Shown here: piece by piece, positions 26,421-36,474 of the stretch
Layout of the letters: every line of letters begins with the position of its first letter
Numbering within the stretch: position 1 is the first letter of the stretch
Assembly (NCBI RefSeq): GCF_025961315.1
Contig: NZ_JAOQNK010000001.1
Span: 2,728,001-2,792,000, forward strand
Source: Sphingobacterium kitahiroshimense
GTDB lineage: Bacteria > Bacteroidota > Bacteroidia > Sphingobacteriales > Sphingobacteriaceae
Length of the DNA: 64,000 nucleotides
Direction of reading: 5' to 3'
Program-made: the position numbers and the translations under genes
The notes under the pieces: generated by a model
What the model saw: only the letters and a program-made list of their open reading frames with translations
Database searches by the model: none
Told to the model about the DNA's origin: nothing

Positions 26421-29063
26421 TTGAAGTCGTTAACACACATTTTAACAATATTTCTTATTCTTTCGCTAAGTGTTTCTGCAACATTTTCGCAAGAAAAAAC
26501 CCCCGTAAAGACAACGTCAAAGAGTCTAAAAGACTCTGTTTCGGTCAAAGGAACAACTGATTCCGTTCGTGTTAAACGAGATTCTACAATTATCGGCAAA
26601 GACAGTACCAAAAATAAGGGTGGATTGCAGGCGGAGGTCAGTATCATCGCCAGAGATTCACAACGTACGGAAGTCGATAAAAATATAAGTCACTTATATA
26701 GAGGTGCTAAAGTTAAGTATCAAGATTTTGAACTATCTGCCGATTATATTCGATTAGACCGAAATAAAAAACAAATATTTGCATCAGGTATTATCGACCA
26801 TAATGGCAAGTATGTAGGGCGTCCTATTGTAATGACTGGAGCTGAAAGTCCTAAAACGGTCGACTCCCTCCTATATGATTACGAAAAACAAGAGGGTAAT
26901 ACCTACGGAATCATGACTGATGTAGAAGGAGGTTATATCCAGGCAAAGGTAGTTCGTAAGAATATTTACGATGAAATGTCGCTGTATCATGGACTGTATA
27001 GTACCTGTAATCTTCCAGAACCACACACACACTTCGGGATTTTTCTCAGCAAAGCTATTGTGACTAAAAACCAAATTATCGCAGGTCCATCCTATCTCGT
27101 ATTACAGAACATCCCTTTAAAATTTATCGGTTTCCCGTTTGCCTTTTTCCCTAAACCGGACAAAAGATCTTCAGGTTTTTTATTTCCGTCATTTGGAGAA
27201 GACTATACCCGTGGATTTGCCATGCGTGACATCGGTTGGTATCTAGCTTTCAATGATTATTGGGATAGTGAAGTTCGAGGAAGCTTATATTCGAAAGGAT
27301 CATGGGAAGCATCGATCAATACAAGATATACGGTCAACTATAAATATAATGGTGGATTCAATATCCGTTATGCCTCAACCAAAGCCGGAGTTGAAGGAAC
27401 AGATAATTATGGGACTAACAAAGATTTCAATGTTACTTGGAACCATACACAGCGTCAGGAAGCAAATCCGGGAACCTCTTTTTCAGCAAATGTGAATTTT
27501 GGAACGGGATCATATTTTAGAAATACAGGTGCAAACGGAACCAATACGTATAACGATATCACCAAAAATAACATGTCTTCCTCCATTAGTTATGGTCGTG
27601 TATTTGCTGACGGAAAAGTTAACTTTACCTCGAGTCTGAGCCATCGCCAGGACATGAGTACAGGCAATGTCTATTTGCAACTTCCTAATTTCAGTTTAAA
27701 CGTTTCTTCTTTCAATCCTTTTGATTCTAAAGACCGTGTAAATGAACAAAAGTGGTACCAACGTATCAACGTAGGATATAGTCTACAGGGAACTAATACC
27801 TTAAATACTGGCGACTCAACCTTATTTTCAAAACAGACCTTAAAACAATTTACAAACGGTTTTCAACATAATATCCCGATCAGTTTATCCCTAAATGTTA
27901 GTCATTTCCAATTCAACACAAGTGTGAATTACACGGAAAGATGGTATTTACAGAGTACCCGTCAGCGAATGGAGAATACCAAAGAAGGTTATGTTGCGGC
28001 CAAAGATACAGTACAAGGATTTAAAAGGGCTTATGATTATTCTGTATCAACCGGAGTATCTACCAAAATCTATGGTATGTATCCAAAAATCGGTAAAATA
28101 CAGGCTATAAGGCATGTCATCACCCCATCTGTCAATTTAAACTACAGACCTGATTTTTCTGATTCGAAATATGGCTTCTATAAAAATTATGTTGATCAAT
28201 ATGGTATGTTAAACCAGTACTCTATTTTTCAGGATAATGTGTACGGCTCACCTTCGGCAGGTAAATCTATGGGAATCGGTTTCTCTGTTGATAATAATAT
28301 CGAAGCAAAAGTAAAGAGTAAATCGGATACCACAGATGGTGGGTTTAAAAAGATTCCGATCCTACAGGGTTTATCATTTAGTGGAAACTACAATTTTGTG
28401 GCCGATTCCATGAAATTATCACCCATCTCTTTCTCTGGAAGAACTGCCGTATTTGGTGAAAAAATTAACATTAACTTCAACGGAACATTAGATCCCTATG
28501 CAATTGATCAAGCAGGACAACGCTATAACAAATATATGTTCAGTGATGGTAAACTTGCACGTTTGACCAATTTCGGTCTTTCATTTGATTATAGTTTCAA
28601 TCCAAAGGCCTCAAAAAACAGAAATAATAACATCGATTCTTTACGTAACCAAATGGGAGCCAATATGACTCCGGAACAGGCACAGGCTCTATCCCGCATC
28701 AGTGCCGACCCGAATGCGTTTGTGAATTTCAATATACCTTGGAACTTAGCCGGATCATTTAGTTTCCAATATTCTAAGCCAGGTCATGTTTCGACCATCA
28801 CGAGCACGGTAAATATTCATGGTGATTTTAGTTTAACGCCGAAATGGAAAGTAACCTTTAACTCGGGCTACGATCTAAAAGCAAAAGAGATATCGTTGAC
28901 ACAGTTTAATATCTATAGAGACCTTCACTGTTGGGATATGGCAATTGGATGGACACCTTTTGGAAGATACCAAAGTTATAACATTACGATAAGAGCTAAA
29001 TCTTCAATCCTGCAAGATTTAAAACTTTCGAAAAGGAATAGTTCAGGTGGCAGTTATTTTTAA
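26421..29063 (+). CDS. lptD: Putative LPS assembly protein LptD
   Basis: Outer-membrane beta-barrel of the Bacteroidota LptD family, which inserts lipopolysaccharide into the outer leaflet. It has a signal peptide, an N-terminal OstA-like domain (about 75-190, with YRGAKVKYQDFELSADYIRL), then a large barrel domain to the C-terminus with alternating aromatic strands. I chose TTG 26421 (MKSLTHILTIFLILSLSVSA, 880 aa) over TTG 26409 because it gives a compact signal peptide with an early Lys. No ATG is available before the signal. It is divergent from the amidase gene. The next gene, cinA, is about 100 bp downstream without a clear terminator. Confidence 0.88.
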   Translation: MKSLTHILTIFLILSLSVSATFSQEKTPVKTTSKSLKDSVSVKGTTDSVRVKRDSTIIGKDSTKNKGGLQAEVSIIARDSQRTEVDKNISHLYRGAKVKYQDFELSADYIRLDRNKKQIFASGIIDHNGKYVGRPIVMTGAESPKTVDSLLYDYEKQEGNTYGIMTDVEGGYIQAKVVRKNIYDEMSLYHGLYSTCNLPEPHTHFGIFLSKAIVTKNQIIAGPSYLVLQNIPLKFIGFPFAFFPKPDKRSSGFLFPSFGEDYTRGFAMRDIGWYLAFNDYWDSEVRGSLYSKGSWEASINTRYTVNYKYNGGFNIRYASTKAGVEGTDNYGTNKDFNVTWNHTQRQEANPGTSFSANVNFGTGSYFRNTGANGTNTYNDITKNNMSSSISYGRVFADGKVNFTSSLSHRQDMSTGNVYLQLPNFSLNVSSFNPFDSKDRVNEQKWYQRINVGYSLQGTNTLNTGDSTLFSKQTLKQFTNGFQHNIPISLSLNVSHFQFNTSVNYTERWYLQSTRQRMENTKEGYVAAKDTVQGFKRAYDYSVSTGVSTKIYGMYPKIGKIQAIRHVITPSVNLNYRPDFSDSKYGFYKNYVDQYGMLNQYSIFQDNVYGSPSAGKSMGIGFSVDNNIEAKVKSKSDTTDGGFKKIPILQGLSFSGNYNFVADSMKLSPISFSGRTAVFGEKININFNGTLDPYAIDQAGQRYNKYMFSDGKLARLTNFGLSFDYSFNPKASKNRNNNIDSLRNQMGANMTPEQAQALSRISADPNAFVNFNIPWNLAGSFSFQYSKPGHVSTITSTVNIHGDFSLTPKWKVTFNSGYDLKAKEISLTQFNIYRDLHCWDMAIGWTPFGRYQSYNITIRAKSSILQDLKLSKRNSSGGSYF

Positions 29064-29165
29064 TAACTGCTTTTTTTTAACATTTTTAATTGACCTAAAA
29101 GATTCAACGTTGAAATTCGGTAGCTTTTGCTCGCAACACCAGTACGTTTCTTTTATTATATATCC

Positions 29166-30428
29166 ATGAAAGCACAAATTATAACCATAGGAGATGAAAT
29201 CCTGATCGGTCAAATTATTGATACCAATTCAGCCTGGATAGCGACTCAGCTTCAAAACAATAATATTTCCGTAACACAGATTCTTTCGATCTCGGACAAA
29301 GAGGAAGCTATTTTCAATGCATTATCCAATAGTCAGGATCAGGCGGATGTTGTACTCATTACAGGGGGATTAGGTCCTACGAAAGATGATATAACCAAGC
29401 AAACTGCGACGAAGTATTTTGATACTTTCCTTCAACGCGATGAAGAGGTCTTACAGCATGTAACGCAATTTTTTGAAGCTCGTGGAAAAGAAATGCTGGA
29501 AATCAACAGACAGCAAGCGGATGTGTTAAAAGGATGTACTATCCTGTTCAATCAATACGGTACTGCTCCGGGTATGCTCATAAAAAAAGGTGATACCGCC
29601 TATATCTTTATGCCTGGTGTTCCATTTGAAATGAAGCATCTCATGAACACACAAGTATTACCCATACTTTGCAAACAAGATAACACAACCTATCTGGCTC
29701 AAGAGAATATTATCGTTGGAGGAATTGGTGAATCTTATCTCGCTGAAAAAATAGCGGATCTAGAATCTGAATTACCCGCACATATTAAACTCGCTTACTT
29801 GCCCACCCTTGCCTTTGTTAGGTTACGGCTATCTGGAACTGGCTCTCATAAAGACGACATTACAAAAGAAACAAAAGAATTCGCAAGTAAGCTGATCGAC
29901 AGACTTGCTGATCATGTCATTGCAAATCATGACACCTCAATAGAAAAGTTTTTAATCCAGAAATTTATTAGTCACCGGTTAACGTTAACAACAGCAGAAA
30001 GCTGTACTGGAGGCAGTCTTGCCGCTATGATCACTGCGGTGCCTGGCTGTAGTGCGATGTATGTGGGTGGTACCGTTCCTTATTCGAATAAGCTAAAGCA
30101 ACAGCTTTTGGATGTTCGAGAAGAAACGCTGAGTCAATACGGAGCCGTAAGTGAACAGACCGTTATTGAAATGGCTCAAGGTGCTAAATATAAGTTTGAT
30201 ACAAACTATGCAGTTGCAACCAGTGGAATTGCAGGGCCAACAGGAGGTACTCCTGAAAAGCCTGTAGGTACAGTTTGGATCGCAATTGCCGGTGAAAAAG
30301 AAACCATTGCCAGAAAGTTCCAATTTCAAAATGACAGAACGATAAATATCGAACGAACCAGACAATTAGCGCTTTTCATGCTTTGGCAATTACTTGTCAA
30401 AGAACATCAGATAGGCATTGATTTGTAA
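29166..30428 (+). CDS. cinA: CinA family protein
   Basis: A two-domain CinA-type protein of 420 aa. The N-terminal MoCF/COG1058 domain (about 1-170) begins MKAQIITIGDEILIGQIID and has the VLITGGLGPTKDDITK signature; such domains act as ADP-ribose or NAD-derivative pyrophosphatases. The C-terminal domain (about 255-415) is a PncC-type nicotinamide mononucleotide deamidase with TTAESCTGGSLAAMI. The start is ATG 29166; a longer frame from 29127 has no family match. The probable role is pyridine-nucleotide repair. The next gene, the E2 subunit, has its own promoter. Confidence 0.94.
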   Translation: MKAQIITIGDEILIGQIIDTNSAWIATQLQNNNISVTQILSISDKEEAIFNALSNSQDQADVVLITGGLGPTKDDITKQTATKYFDTFLQRDEEVLQHVTQFFEARGKEMLEINRQQADVLKGCTILFNQYGTAPGMLIKKGDTAYIFMPGVPFEMKHLMNTQVLPILCKQDNTTYLAQENIIVGGIGESYLAEKIADLESELPAHIKLAYLPTLAFVRLRLSGTGSHKDDITKETKEFASKLIDRLADHVIANHDTSIEKFLIQKFISHRLTLTTAESCTGGSLAAMITAVPGCSAMYVGGTVPYSNKLKQQLLDVREETLSQYGAVSEQTVIEMAQGAKYKFDTNYAVATSGIAGPTGGTPEKPVGTVWIAIAGEKETIARKFQFQNDRTINIERTRQLALFMLWQLLVKEHQIGIDL

Positions 30429-30446
30429 AATATTATTCCGCAAAAG

Positions 30447-30485
30447 TTGATTTATCAAAAATTATATTTTACTTTGTAAAATATA
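30447..30485 (+). promoter_or_regulatory. Promoter and palindrome upstream of the E2 gene
   Basis: TTG (30447-30449), 19 nt, then TTACTTTG (30469-30476) is a one-mismatch Bacteroidetes promoter. The -7 box sits in a perfect palindrome, TATATTTTAC-TTT-GTAAAATATA (30463-30485), a candidate operator. Confidence 0.55.
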
Positions 30486-30535
30486 AACCTTAAAATAACT
30501 AACTTAGTATTTAAAAGGATTGCAGTTGAATTATT

Positions 30536-31927
30536 ATGGCATTATATAAATTATTACTTCCTAAAATGGGGGAAAGTGTATCTGAGGCTACTGTAACAAA
30601 ATGGTTAAAACAACCAGGTGATACCATTAGTGAAGATGAAGCAATTTTAGAAATAGCAACTGATAAAGTCGATTCGGATGTACCTTCTCCAGTAAAAGGA
30701 ATATTAAAAGAACAACTTTTTTCAATTGATCAAGTTGCACAAGTAGGTGATATAATTGCCATTATTGAGATCGAAGGTGACCAAGATGGAATAGAATCTC
30801 CAACAGTAGATACGCAATCAGTATCAGAGAAAAATCAAGACAAAATAGAAGTTGCTCCGACGACGATTCAGATTGAAGATAAAAAAATAGAAATACCAGG
30901 ATTAAATCAGATTCAACCTGCTATTGAAAATCATCAGTCCAGCATTCATAATGGAATTAGATTCTATTCTCCTTTAGTCAAAAATATAGCTTCTCATGAA
31001 GGCCTAAGTCAACAAGAGTTAGATCAGGTGGTTGGAACAGGTTCTGAGGGACGTGTAACCAAAGAAGATATTTTAAAATATGTAACACGCAAAAGAGAGC
31101 AGACTGGTACTGATTATACTAGCACAAGTGCACCTCAACCAGTAGCAACTGTTGTTCCCGAGAAAAAAGAACAGTATGCTACAACTCCAGTTGAAACTGC
31201 TCATACTATAAATTCAGGCGGGGATGAAATCATCGAGATGGACCGTATGCGCAAGATCATCGCAGATCATATGGTGAAAAGTGTACAGACTTCACCACAT
31301 GTATGCTCTTTTGTGGAAGCAGATGTTACTAATTTGGTCAACTGGCGCAATAAGGCGAAAGAGGTGTATAAAAAGAGAGATGGCGAAAATATCACCTTCA
31401 CTCCTATTTTTATTGAAGCAATCGCTAAAGCGCTAAAAGATTTCCCTATGGTCAATATTTCTGTTAATGGGAATCATATTATCAAAAAGAAAAATATTAA
31501 CATTGGAATGGCCGCCGCACTTCCAAATGGTAATCTAATTGTTCCTGTAATCAAAAATGCAGATCAATTAAGCTTAGTGGGACTTAGCAAATCTGTCAAT
31601 GATCTGGCTAATCGCTCACGTGCTAACAAGTTAAAACCTGATGATACCCAAGGTGGGACATTTACCTTTACTAATATTGGTGCTTTTGGAAATATCATGG
31701 GTACCCCCATTATCAATCAGCCTCAAGCAGCTATTCTGGCCGTTGGTACTATTAAAAAGAAACCTGCTGTTATTGAAACAGAACATGGTGATCTAATTGG
31801 TATCAGACAGATGATGTATCTTTCGCTATCTTATGATCATCGTGTCATAGATGGGGCATTGGGAGGAACATTTTTGAAAAGAGTGGCCGATTATTTAGAG
31901 AACTGGGATATTAATCGCGAAATCTAA
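30536..31927 (+). CDS. 2-oxo acid dehydrogenase E2 (dihydrolipoamide acyltransferase)
   Basis: The acyltransferase core of a 2-oxoacid dehydrogenase complex, moving an acyl group from lipoamide to CoA. Domains of the 463-aa protein: an N-terminal lipoyl domain (1-80) with lipoylated Lys44 in EIATDKVDSDVP, a peripheral-subunit-binding domain (about 143-185, FYSPLVKNIASHEGL), and the catalytic domain (about 230-463) with His435 and Asp439 in YDHRVIDGA. E1 and E3 genes are not adjacent, so pyruvate and branched-chain substrates cannot be distinguished. The branched-chain type is common for a single-lipoyl E2 of this size. Its own promoter and operator-like palindrome precede it. Confidence 0.93.
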   Translation: MALYKLLLPKMGESVSEATVTKWLKQPGDTISEDEAILEIATDKVDSDVPSPVKGILKEQLFSIDQVAQVGDIIAIIEIEGDQDGIESPTVDTQSVSEKNQDKIEVAPTTIQIEDKKIEIPGLNQIQPAIENHQSSIHNGIRFYSPLVKNIASHEGLSQQELDQVVGTGSEGRVTKEDILKYVTRKREQTGTDYTSTSAPQPVATVVPEKKEQYATTPVETAHTINSGGDEIIEMDRMRKIIADHMVKSVQTSPHVCSFVEADVTNLVNWRNKAKEVYKKRDGENITFTPIFIEAIAKALKDFPMVNISVNGNHIIKKKNINIGMAAALPNGNLIVPVIKNADQLSLVGLSKSVNDLANRSRANKLKPDDTQGGTFTFTNIGAFGNIMGTPIINQPQAAILAVGTIKKKPAVIETEHGDLIGIRQMMYLSLSYDHRVIDGALGGTFLKRVADYLENWDINREI

Positions 31928-31943
31928 CGGTTATATAACATAT

Positions 31944-31986
31944 TAAAAAAAAGGCTTCTTTTAAATTAAAAGAAGCCTTTTTTTTA
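31944..31986. terminator. Bidirectional intrinsic terminator
   Basis: AAAAAGGCTTCTTTTA and TAAAAGAAGCCTTTTT with T-tracts on both strands, between the convergent E2 and MATE genes. Confidence 0.88.
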
Positions 31987-31988
31987 TG

Positions 31989-33344
31989 CTAAGCATTCAA
32001 ATGTTTATGAATTACAATACGGTAACGCCAGTATAATAAAACAGACGATGTGAGCAAGCCCAAAGTTAAACCATACCAGATTCCTTCTACGCCCATTCCT
32101 AAATGAACTCCCATAAAATATCCACTTGGCAATCCAATAATCCAATAGGCAATAAAAGTGATTATTGTCGGGATATTGACATCCCCCATACCTCTTAATA
32201 TGCCTAAACCTACAACCTGAGTTCCATCAAAAAGCTGAAATAATCCAGCTATAATCAACAAATGAGCTGCAATAGTAACGACTGCCATGTCCTGTGTAAA
32301 AATAAAAGGAAGATAGTTATTAAAGATAGCAAAAAGTGAAGCCGTCAGTGTCATAAATACTAAAACCAATTGATAAGAGGAAACTGCAAAACGCTGTAAA
32401 CGAAAGAAGTTTTTGTTACCAAAGCTATTCCCTGTTTTAATAGTTGCAGCCGCCGCAATTCCACTTGCCATCATATAAGTCATAGCAGCTAATTGAATAG
32501 CAACCTGATGTGAAGCTTGCTCAACAGCACCAATAGTACCAGCAATCAATGAGGCCCCTGCAAATGCGCCGATTTCAAAAACATATTGCATGGCAACAGG
32601 TGCTCCTATTTTTAAAATTTTTCGAACCCGGATAAGATCAACAGCCCATAGTTTAAATTTACTGATATAAGGCTGAAAATAAGAAGATCTCATAACATAG
32701 AACAACATGACGACCATCATCATAATACGGTCGATCAACGTACTGTATCCTACCCCACTGACGCCCATAGGTTTGATACCAAACATTCCTTTAACAAAAA
32801 TAACAGCCAAGATAATGTTGAGAACATTGCCCCATATAGTAATATTCATGGCTTGTTTAGTAAAACCTAAACCTTCAGCAAATTGCTTAAATGCACTGAA
32901 AATCATCAAAGGAAAGATAGATAAACTCAGAATAAGTAAATAAGGCTTCGCCTCTTTTACCACCGCAGGATCTTGGTCTAGATGATCAATAGCCAACATA
33001 GAACCAAAATATACGAGGCAAAATAAGAGTATCCCTGCTATGGCATTCATCCAAATACTATTCGAAAGCAACTTGGCACATTCTTCTTTATTACCACGTC
33101 CATTTTCCTGCGCAATTAATGGGGTAATTCCGTAAGCAATACCCAAACCAATAACCATAACGACCATAAAGACCGCATTGACCAATGATACCGCAGCCAA
33201 AGGAACTGTACCTGCAAAATGCCCTACAATGACACTGTCTGCCATATGTACCATGGTATGACCAAGTTGAGAGATCACAACTGGTCCTGCCAGTATAAAA
33301 GTGCTCCAATAATAAGGCTTGTAAGATTTTAATCGCTTCAACAT
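31989..33344 (-). CDS. MATE family efflux transporter
   Basis: An inner-membrane multidrug/toxin extrusion protein of 451 aa with twelve predicted helices in two homologous halves, of the NorM type. The first half begins with the family pattern LAGPVVISQLGHTMVHMADS (about 18-37), and GAPVAMQYVFEIGAFAGASL starts the second half (about 245). NorM-type transporters use a Na+ or H+ gradient to expel cationic drugs; the substrate here is not predictable. The start is ATG 33344, with a TACTTTTG -7 box on the minus strand at 33382-33375. It is monocistronic. Confidence 0.94.
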   Translation of the reverse strand: MLKRLKSYKPYYWSTFILAGPVVISQLGHTMVHMADSVIVGHFAGTVPLAAVSLVNAVFMVVMVIGLGIAYGITPLIAQENGRGNKEECAKLLSNSIWMNAIAGILLFCLVYFGSMLAIDHLDQDPAVVKEAKPYLLILSLSIFPLMIFSAFKQFAEGLGFTKQAMNITIWGNVLNIILAVIFVKGMFGIKPMGVSGVGYSTLIDRIMMMVVMLFYVMRSSYFQPYISKFKLWAVDLIRVRKILKIGAPVAMQYVFEIGAFAGASLIAGTIGAVEQASHQVAIQLAAMTYMMASGIAAAATIKTGNSFGNKNFFRLQRFAVSSYQLVLVFMTLTASLFAIFNNYLPFIFTQDMAVVTIAAHLLIIAGLFQLFDGTQVVGLGILRGMGDVNIPTIITFIAYWIIGLPSGYFMGVHLGMGVEGIWYGLTLGLLTSSVLLYWRYRIVIHKHLNA

Positions 33345-33552
33345 ATTTTCCCGCTACTTAATTTGAAAAGATTCCAAAAGTACGAGATTTTTCCCAATCC
33401 TACATTTCTTATCTATCAATAAATCATAATGAAAATGTCAAATTAGCACACTAAATTTTTACAATTGAAATGTTAATATTTCCTTAAACACTATTTCATT
33501 TTTAAAATATTGCTGTAACTTAGCATTTATAATTTATTAAAACGATAGTAAA

Positions 33553-34068
33553 ATGTACAGTCAAATATTTGCATTTCTTAACATAGGAACATCAGAAATG
33601 ATGTTGATTCTGGTTATCGCTCTTTTATTATTTGGGGGTAAAAAACTTCCTGAATTGGCAAGAGGTCTAGGGCGTGGGATCAGAGAGTTTAAAGATGCTT
33701 CAGAAGGTATCAAAAGAGAAATTTCCGATCAAATTAATAATTTCGAAAAAGACATTGATTTAAAAATAGAGGAAAATCCTTTGGCAGAAGCTCAAGCAGC
33801 AGAACAAAAAGTAAAAGAAGAAGCTGAAGCTGAAAACAAAGAAGAATCCGAAAAGAAGACGCCTCAGTTTACAGCACCTGAAGGTACTATGCAGTATAGC
33901 CGTCAGCCTGAATATGGTGAAGAGCCAAATCATTTTCAATATGGTTACAACGATCATTTTGCAGATAACGGACAAACAGAGGCAACTGAGGATAATACAA
34001 CTGAATCTATTGAAAAAACAGCAGTTGATCCAGCTAAAAAAGCAGAAGAACCTTCTAAAGAAGCATAA
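33553..34068 (+). CDS. tatA: Sec-independent protein translocase TatA
   Basis: The pore-forming subunit of the twin-arginine translocase, which exports folded proteins. The N-terminal transmembrane helix (about 12-28) is followed by the hallmark FGGKKLPELARGLGRGIREF amphipathic segment (about 27-46). The 171-aa protein is longer than a typical TatA (60-100 aa). The extra C-terminal tail (about 70-171) is acidic and Glu/Ala/Lys-rich, probably disordered, with an aromatic patch around 115-132. tatC is not adjacent. The tail is a Bacteroidota-like extension. Confidence 0.93.
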   Translation: MYSQIFAFLNIGTSEMMLILVIALLLFGGKKLPELARGLGRGIREFKDASEGIKREISDQINNFEKDIDLKIEENPLAEAQAAEQKVKEEAEAENKEESEKKTPQFTAPEGTMQYSRQPEYGEEPNHFQYGYNDHFADNGQTEATEDNTTESIEKTAVDPAKKAEEPSKEA

Positions 34069-34164
34069 GTTTAAGCCTATTATTTTCAATAAGATATCGT
34101 CAAATAAAGCTGTTGGATTATTTCCAGCAGCTTTCTATTTTAATAAATATTACATTCCCTATTT

Positions 34165-36411
34165 ATGACACACGAAATTATAGTTTCGAAGGAATTAGCG
34201 ATTAGCGAAAAACAAGTACAAACAACAATCGGATTATTAGATGAAGGTGCTACTGTACCCTTTATCTCACGTTATAGAAAAGAGATGACGGGCAGTCTAG
34301 ATGAAGTACAAATTACGACCATCCGTGACCGTATTCAGCAATTACGTGACTTAGATAAAAGAAGAGAAGCCATCTTAAAATCCATCTCAGATCAAGGAAA
34401 ATTAACTCCAGAACTAGCGTTAAAAATCCAGAATGTAGAGACGATGGCAAATCTAGAAGACATTTACCTTCCCTATAAGCCTAAGCGTAAAACACGTGCA
34501 AGTATGGCCAGAGAAAAGGGACTGCAACCGCTTGCTGACCTGCTATTAGCGCAGGAACGTACAGATTTCACCGATTTAGCGGCATCACTTATTGATGAAG
34601 AAAAAGGTGTTAACTCGATCGATGAGGCACTATCAGGTGCCCGCGATATTATTGCAGAGACTATTGCTGAAAATGCTGAAGTAAGAGATAAAGCGCGTAA
34701 AATATTTGTGGGCAAAGGTCAATTTGTATCTCGAGTAGTTCCAGGAAAAGAAGAAGCTGCATTAAAATATAAAGATTATTACGAATGGTCAGAATCATTA
34801 AAAAATGCACCTTCACATCGTGTCTTGGCCATGCGACGTGGTGAGAAAGAGGAATTTCTTTATTTAGATATCGAAGTTGCTGAAGAAGAAGTTATTCCTG
34901 CAATTGACCACATTTATATCAAAGCGAATAATGAAGCAGCTGCGCAAGTTCGCTTAGCCTTAACAGATAGCTTTAAGAGACTATTAAAACCTTCTATGGA
35001 AACTGAAATTCGAGTTTTGACACGTCAGAAAGCAGATGAAGAAGCAATCAAAGTATTTGCAGATAATGTACGTCAACTACTTTTGGCGGCCCCATTAGGA
35101 CAGAAAAGAATTTTAGCAATCGATCCTGGATTTAGAACGGGTTGTAAAACTGTCGTTTTGGATCAGCAAGGTGCTTTACTAGAAAATACTGCTATATTTC
35201 CACATAGTGGTGCCGGAGGTCTAGCAGAAGCAACGCGTACTATACCTTACTTAGTAAAAAAATATGATATCGAAGCCATTGCTATCGGCAATGGTACAGC
35301 AGGTCGGGAAACAGAAGATTTCGTCCGTAAACTGAATCTAGATCAAGTTACTATTGTGATGGTTAATGAAAGTGGCGCTTCTATTTATTCTGCATCAGAA
35401 ACTGCACGAGATGAATTCCCGGATCAGGATATCACGGTGCGTGGCGCTGTCTCTATTGGTCGCAGGTTGATGGATCCGTTAGCAGAGTTAGTGAAAATCG
35501 ATCCAAAATCGATCGGTGTAGGACAATATCAACATGACGTTGATCAAAACAAATTACAGAGCTCACTAGACGATACAGTTATGAGCTGTGTGAATAATGT
35601 AGGTGTTGAATTAAATACCGCATCAAAACAAATTCTAGCTTACGTATCTGGTTTAGGTCCTGCTTTGGCACAATCAATCATCAATTACAGAAAAGAAAAC
35701 GGACCTTTCAAATCACGTCGTGAATTGAAGAAAGTACCTAGGTTGGGAGATAAAGCTTTTGAACAGGCCGCCGGATTTTTACGAATCCGCAATGCTGAAA
35801 ATCCTTTAGATGCATCAGCAGTACATCCTGAACGCTATAAATTAGTCGAGCAAATGGCTAAAGATCTTAAAACAAGTGTTCATGAGCTGTTGAGTAATGC
35901 CGAACTAAGGAAAACAATACCACTAAAAAATTATATTTCAGATGAAGTTGGTCTTCCGACACTGAATGATATTATCGCCGAATTGGCAAAACCAGGACTG
36001 GATCCACGTGAAAAATTCGAAGCTTTCGCTTTTACTGATGGTGTAAATGCAGTATCGGATTTAAGGGTAGGAATGAAATTACCTGGTATCATCACTAATA
36101 TTACCAATTTTGGTGCTTTCGTTGATATTGGCGTTCACCAAGATGGACTGGTACATTTGAGCCAACTGTCGAACCGTTTTATTTCTGATCCGCACGAAGT
36201 AGTAAAAGTACAACAACATGTAGAGGTTACAGTAACCGAAATTGATGAGAAAAGAAATCGTATCGGCCTTTCTATGAAAACAAATGACGCAACCTCATCA
36301 CCAAAACAGAAGCGTGAGCCAAAAAGTTTTCACAACAAAGAGCGAAAAGAAAAAGAACCTGAGAATGATATGGCTTCAAAATTAGCCGCATTAGCAAGCA
36401 GATTTAAATAA
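34165..36411 (+). CDS. Tex family RNA-binding transcription accessory protein
   Basis: A cytoplasmic nucleic-acid-binding protein of the Tex/Spt6-like family, 748 aa (usual length 720-780). In order: an N-terminal HTH/Tex region (1-190), a YqgF/RuvC-like domain with RILAIDPGFRTGCKTVVLD (about 315-333), helix-hairpin-helix motifs (about 490-560; GLGPALAQSIINYRKENGPF), and a C-terminal S1 domain (about 635-705; GIITNITNFGAFVDIGVHQD). A basic tail follows. Family members affect transcription and RNA turnover. A strong terminator at 36414-36447 closes the unit. Confidence 0.95.
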   Translation: MTHEIIVSKELAISEKQVQTTIGLLDEGATVPFISRYRKEMTGSLDEVQITTIRDRIQQLRDLDKRREAILKSISDQGKLTPELALKIQNVETMANLEDIYLPYKPKRKTRASMAREKGLQPLADLLLAQERTDFTDLAASLIDEEKGVNSIDEALSGARDIIAETIAENAEVRDKARKIFVGKGQFVSRVVPGKEEAALKYKDYYEWSESLKNAPSHRVLAMRRGEKEEFLYLDIEVAEEEVIPAIDHIYIKANNEAAAQVRLALTDSFKRLLKPSMETEIRVLTRQKADEEAIKVFADNVRQLLLAAPLGQKRILAIDPGFRTGCKTVVLDQQGALLENTAIFPHSGAGGLAEATRTIPYLVKKYDIEAIAIGNGTAGRETEDFVRKLNLDQVTIVMVNESGASIYSASETARDEFPDQDITVRGAVSIGRRLMDPLAELVKIDPKSIGVGQYQHDVDQNKLQSSLDDTVMSCVNNVGVELNTASKQILAYVSGLGPALAQSIINYRKENGPFKSRRELKKVPRLGDKAFEQAAGFLRIRNAENPLDASAVHPERYKLVEQMAKDLKTSVHELLSNAELRKTIPLKNYISDEVGLPTLNDIIAELAKPGLDPREKFEAFAFTDGVNAVSDLRVGMKLPGIITNITNFGAFVDIGVHQDGLVHLSQLSNRFISDPHEVVKVQQHVEVTVTEIDEKRNRIGLSMKTNDATSSPKQKREPKSFHNKERKEKEPENDMASKLAALASRFK

Positions 36412-36413
36412 TA

Positions 36414-36447
36414 TAAAAGGGTGATTTTAATAAAATCACCCTTTTAT
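36414..36447 (+). terminator. Intrinsic terminator after the tex-family gene
   Basis: TAAAAGGGTGATTTTA and TAAAATCACCCTTTTA are perfect complements directly after the stop. The hairpin lies inside an in-frame extension of the next ORF, which argues for the later start of that gene. Confidence 0.8.
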
Positions 36448-36474
36448 GTTGACATTATTCATTATTTTAGAAGC

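Noticed and set aside
29127..29165. In-frame extension of cinA
   Set aside because: The family N-terminus begins MKAQIITIGDE at ATG 29166.
36421..36474. In-frame extension of the small protein after the tex-family gene
   Set aside because: It would include the tex terminator hairpin.
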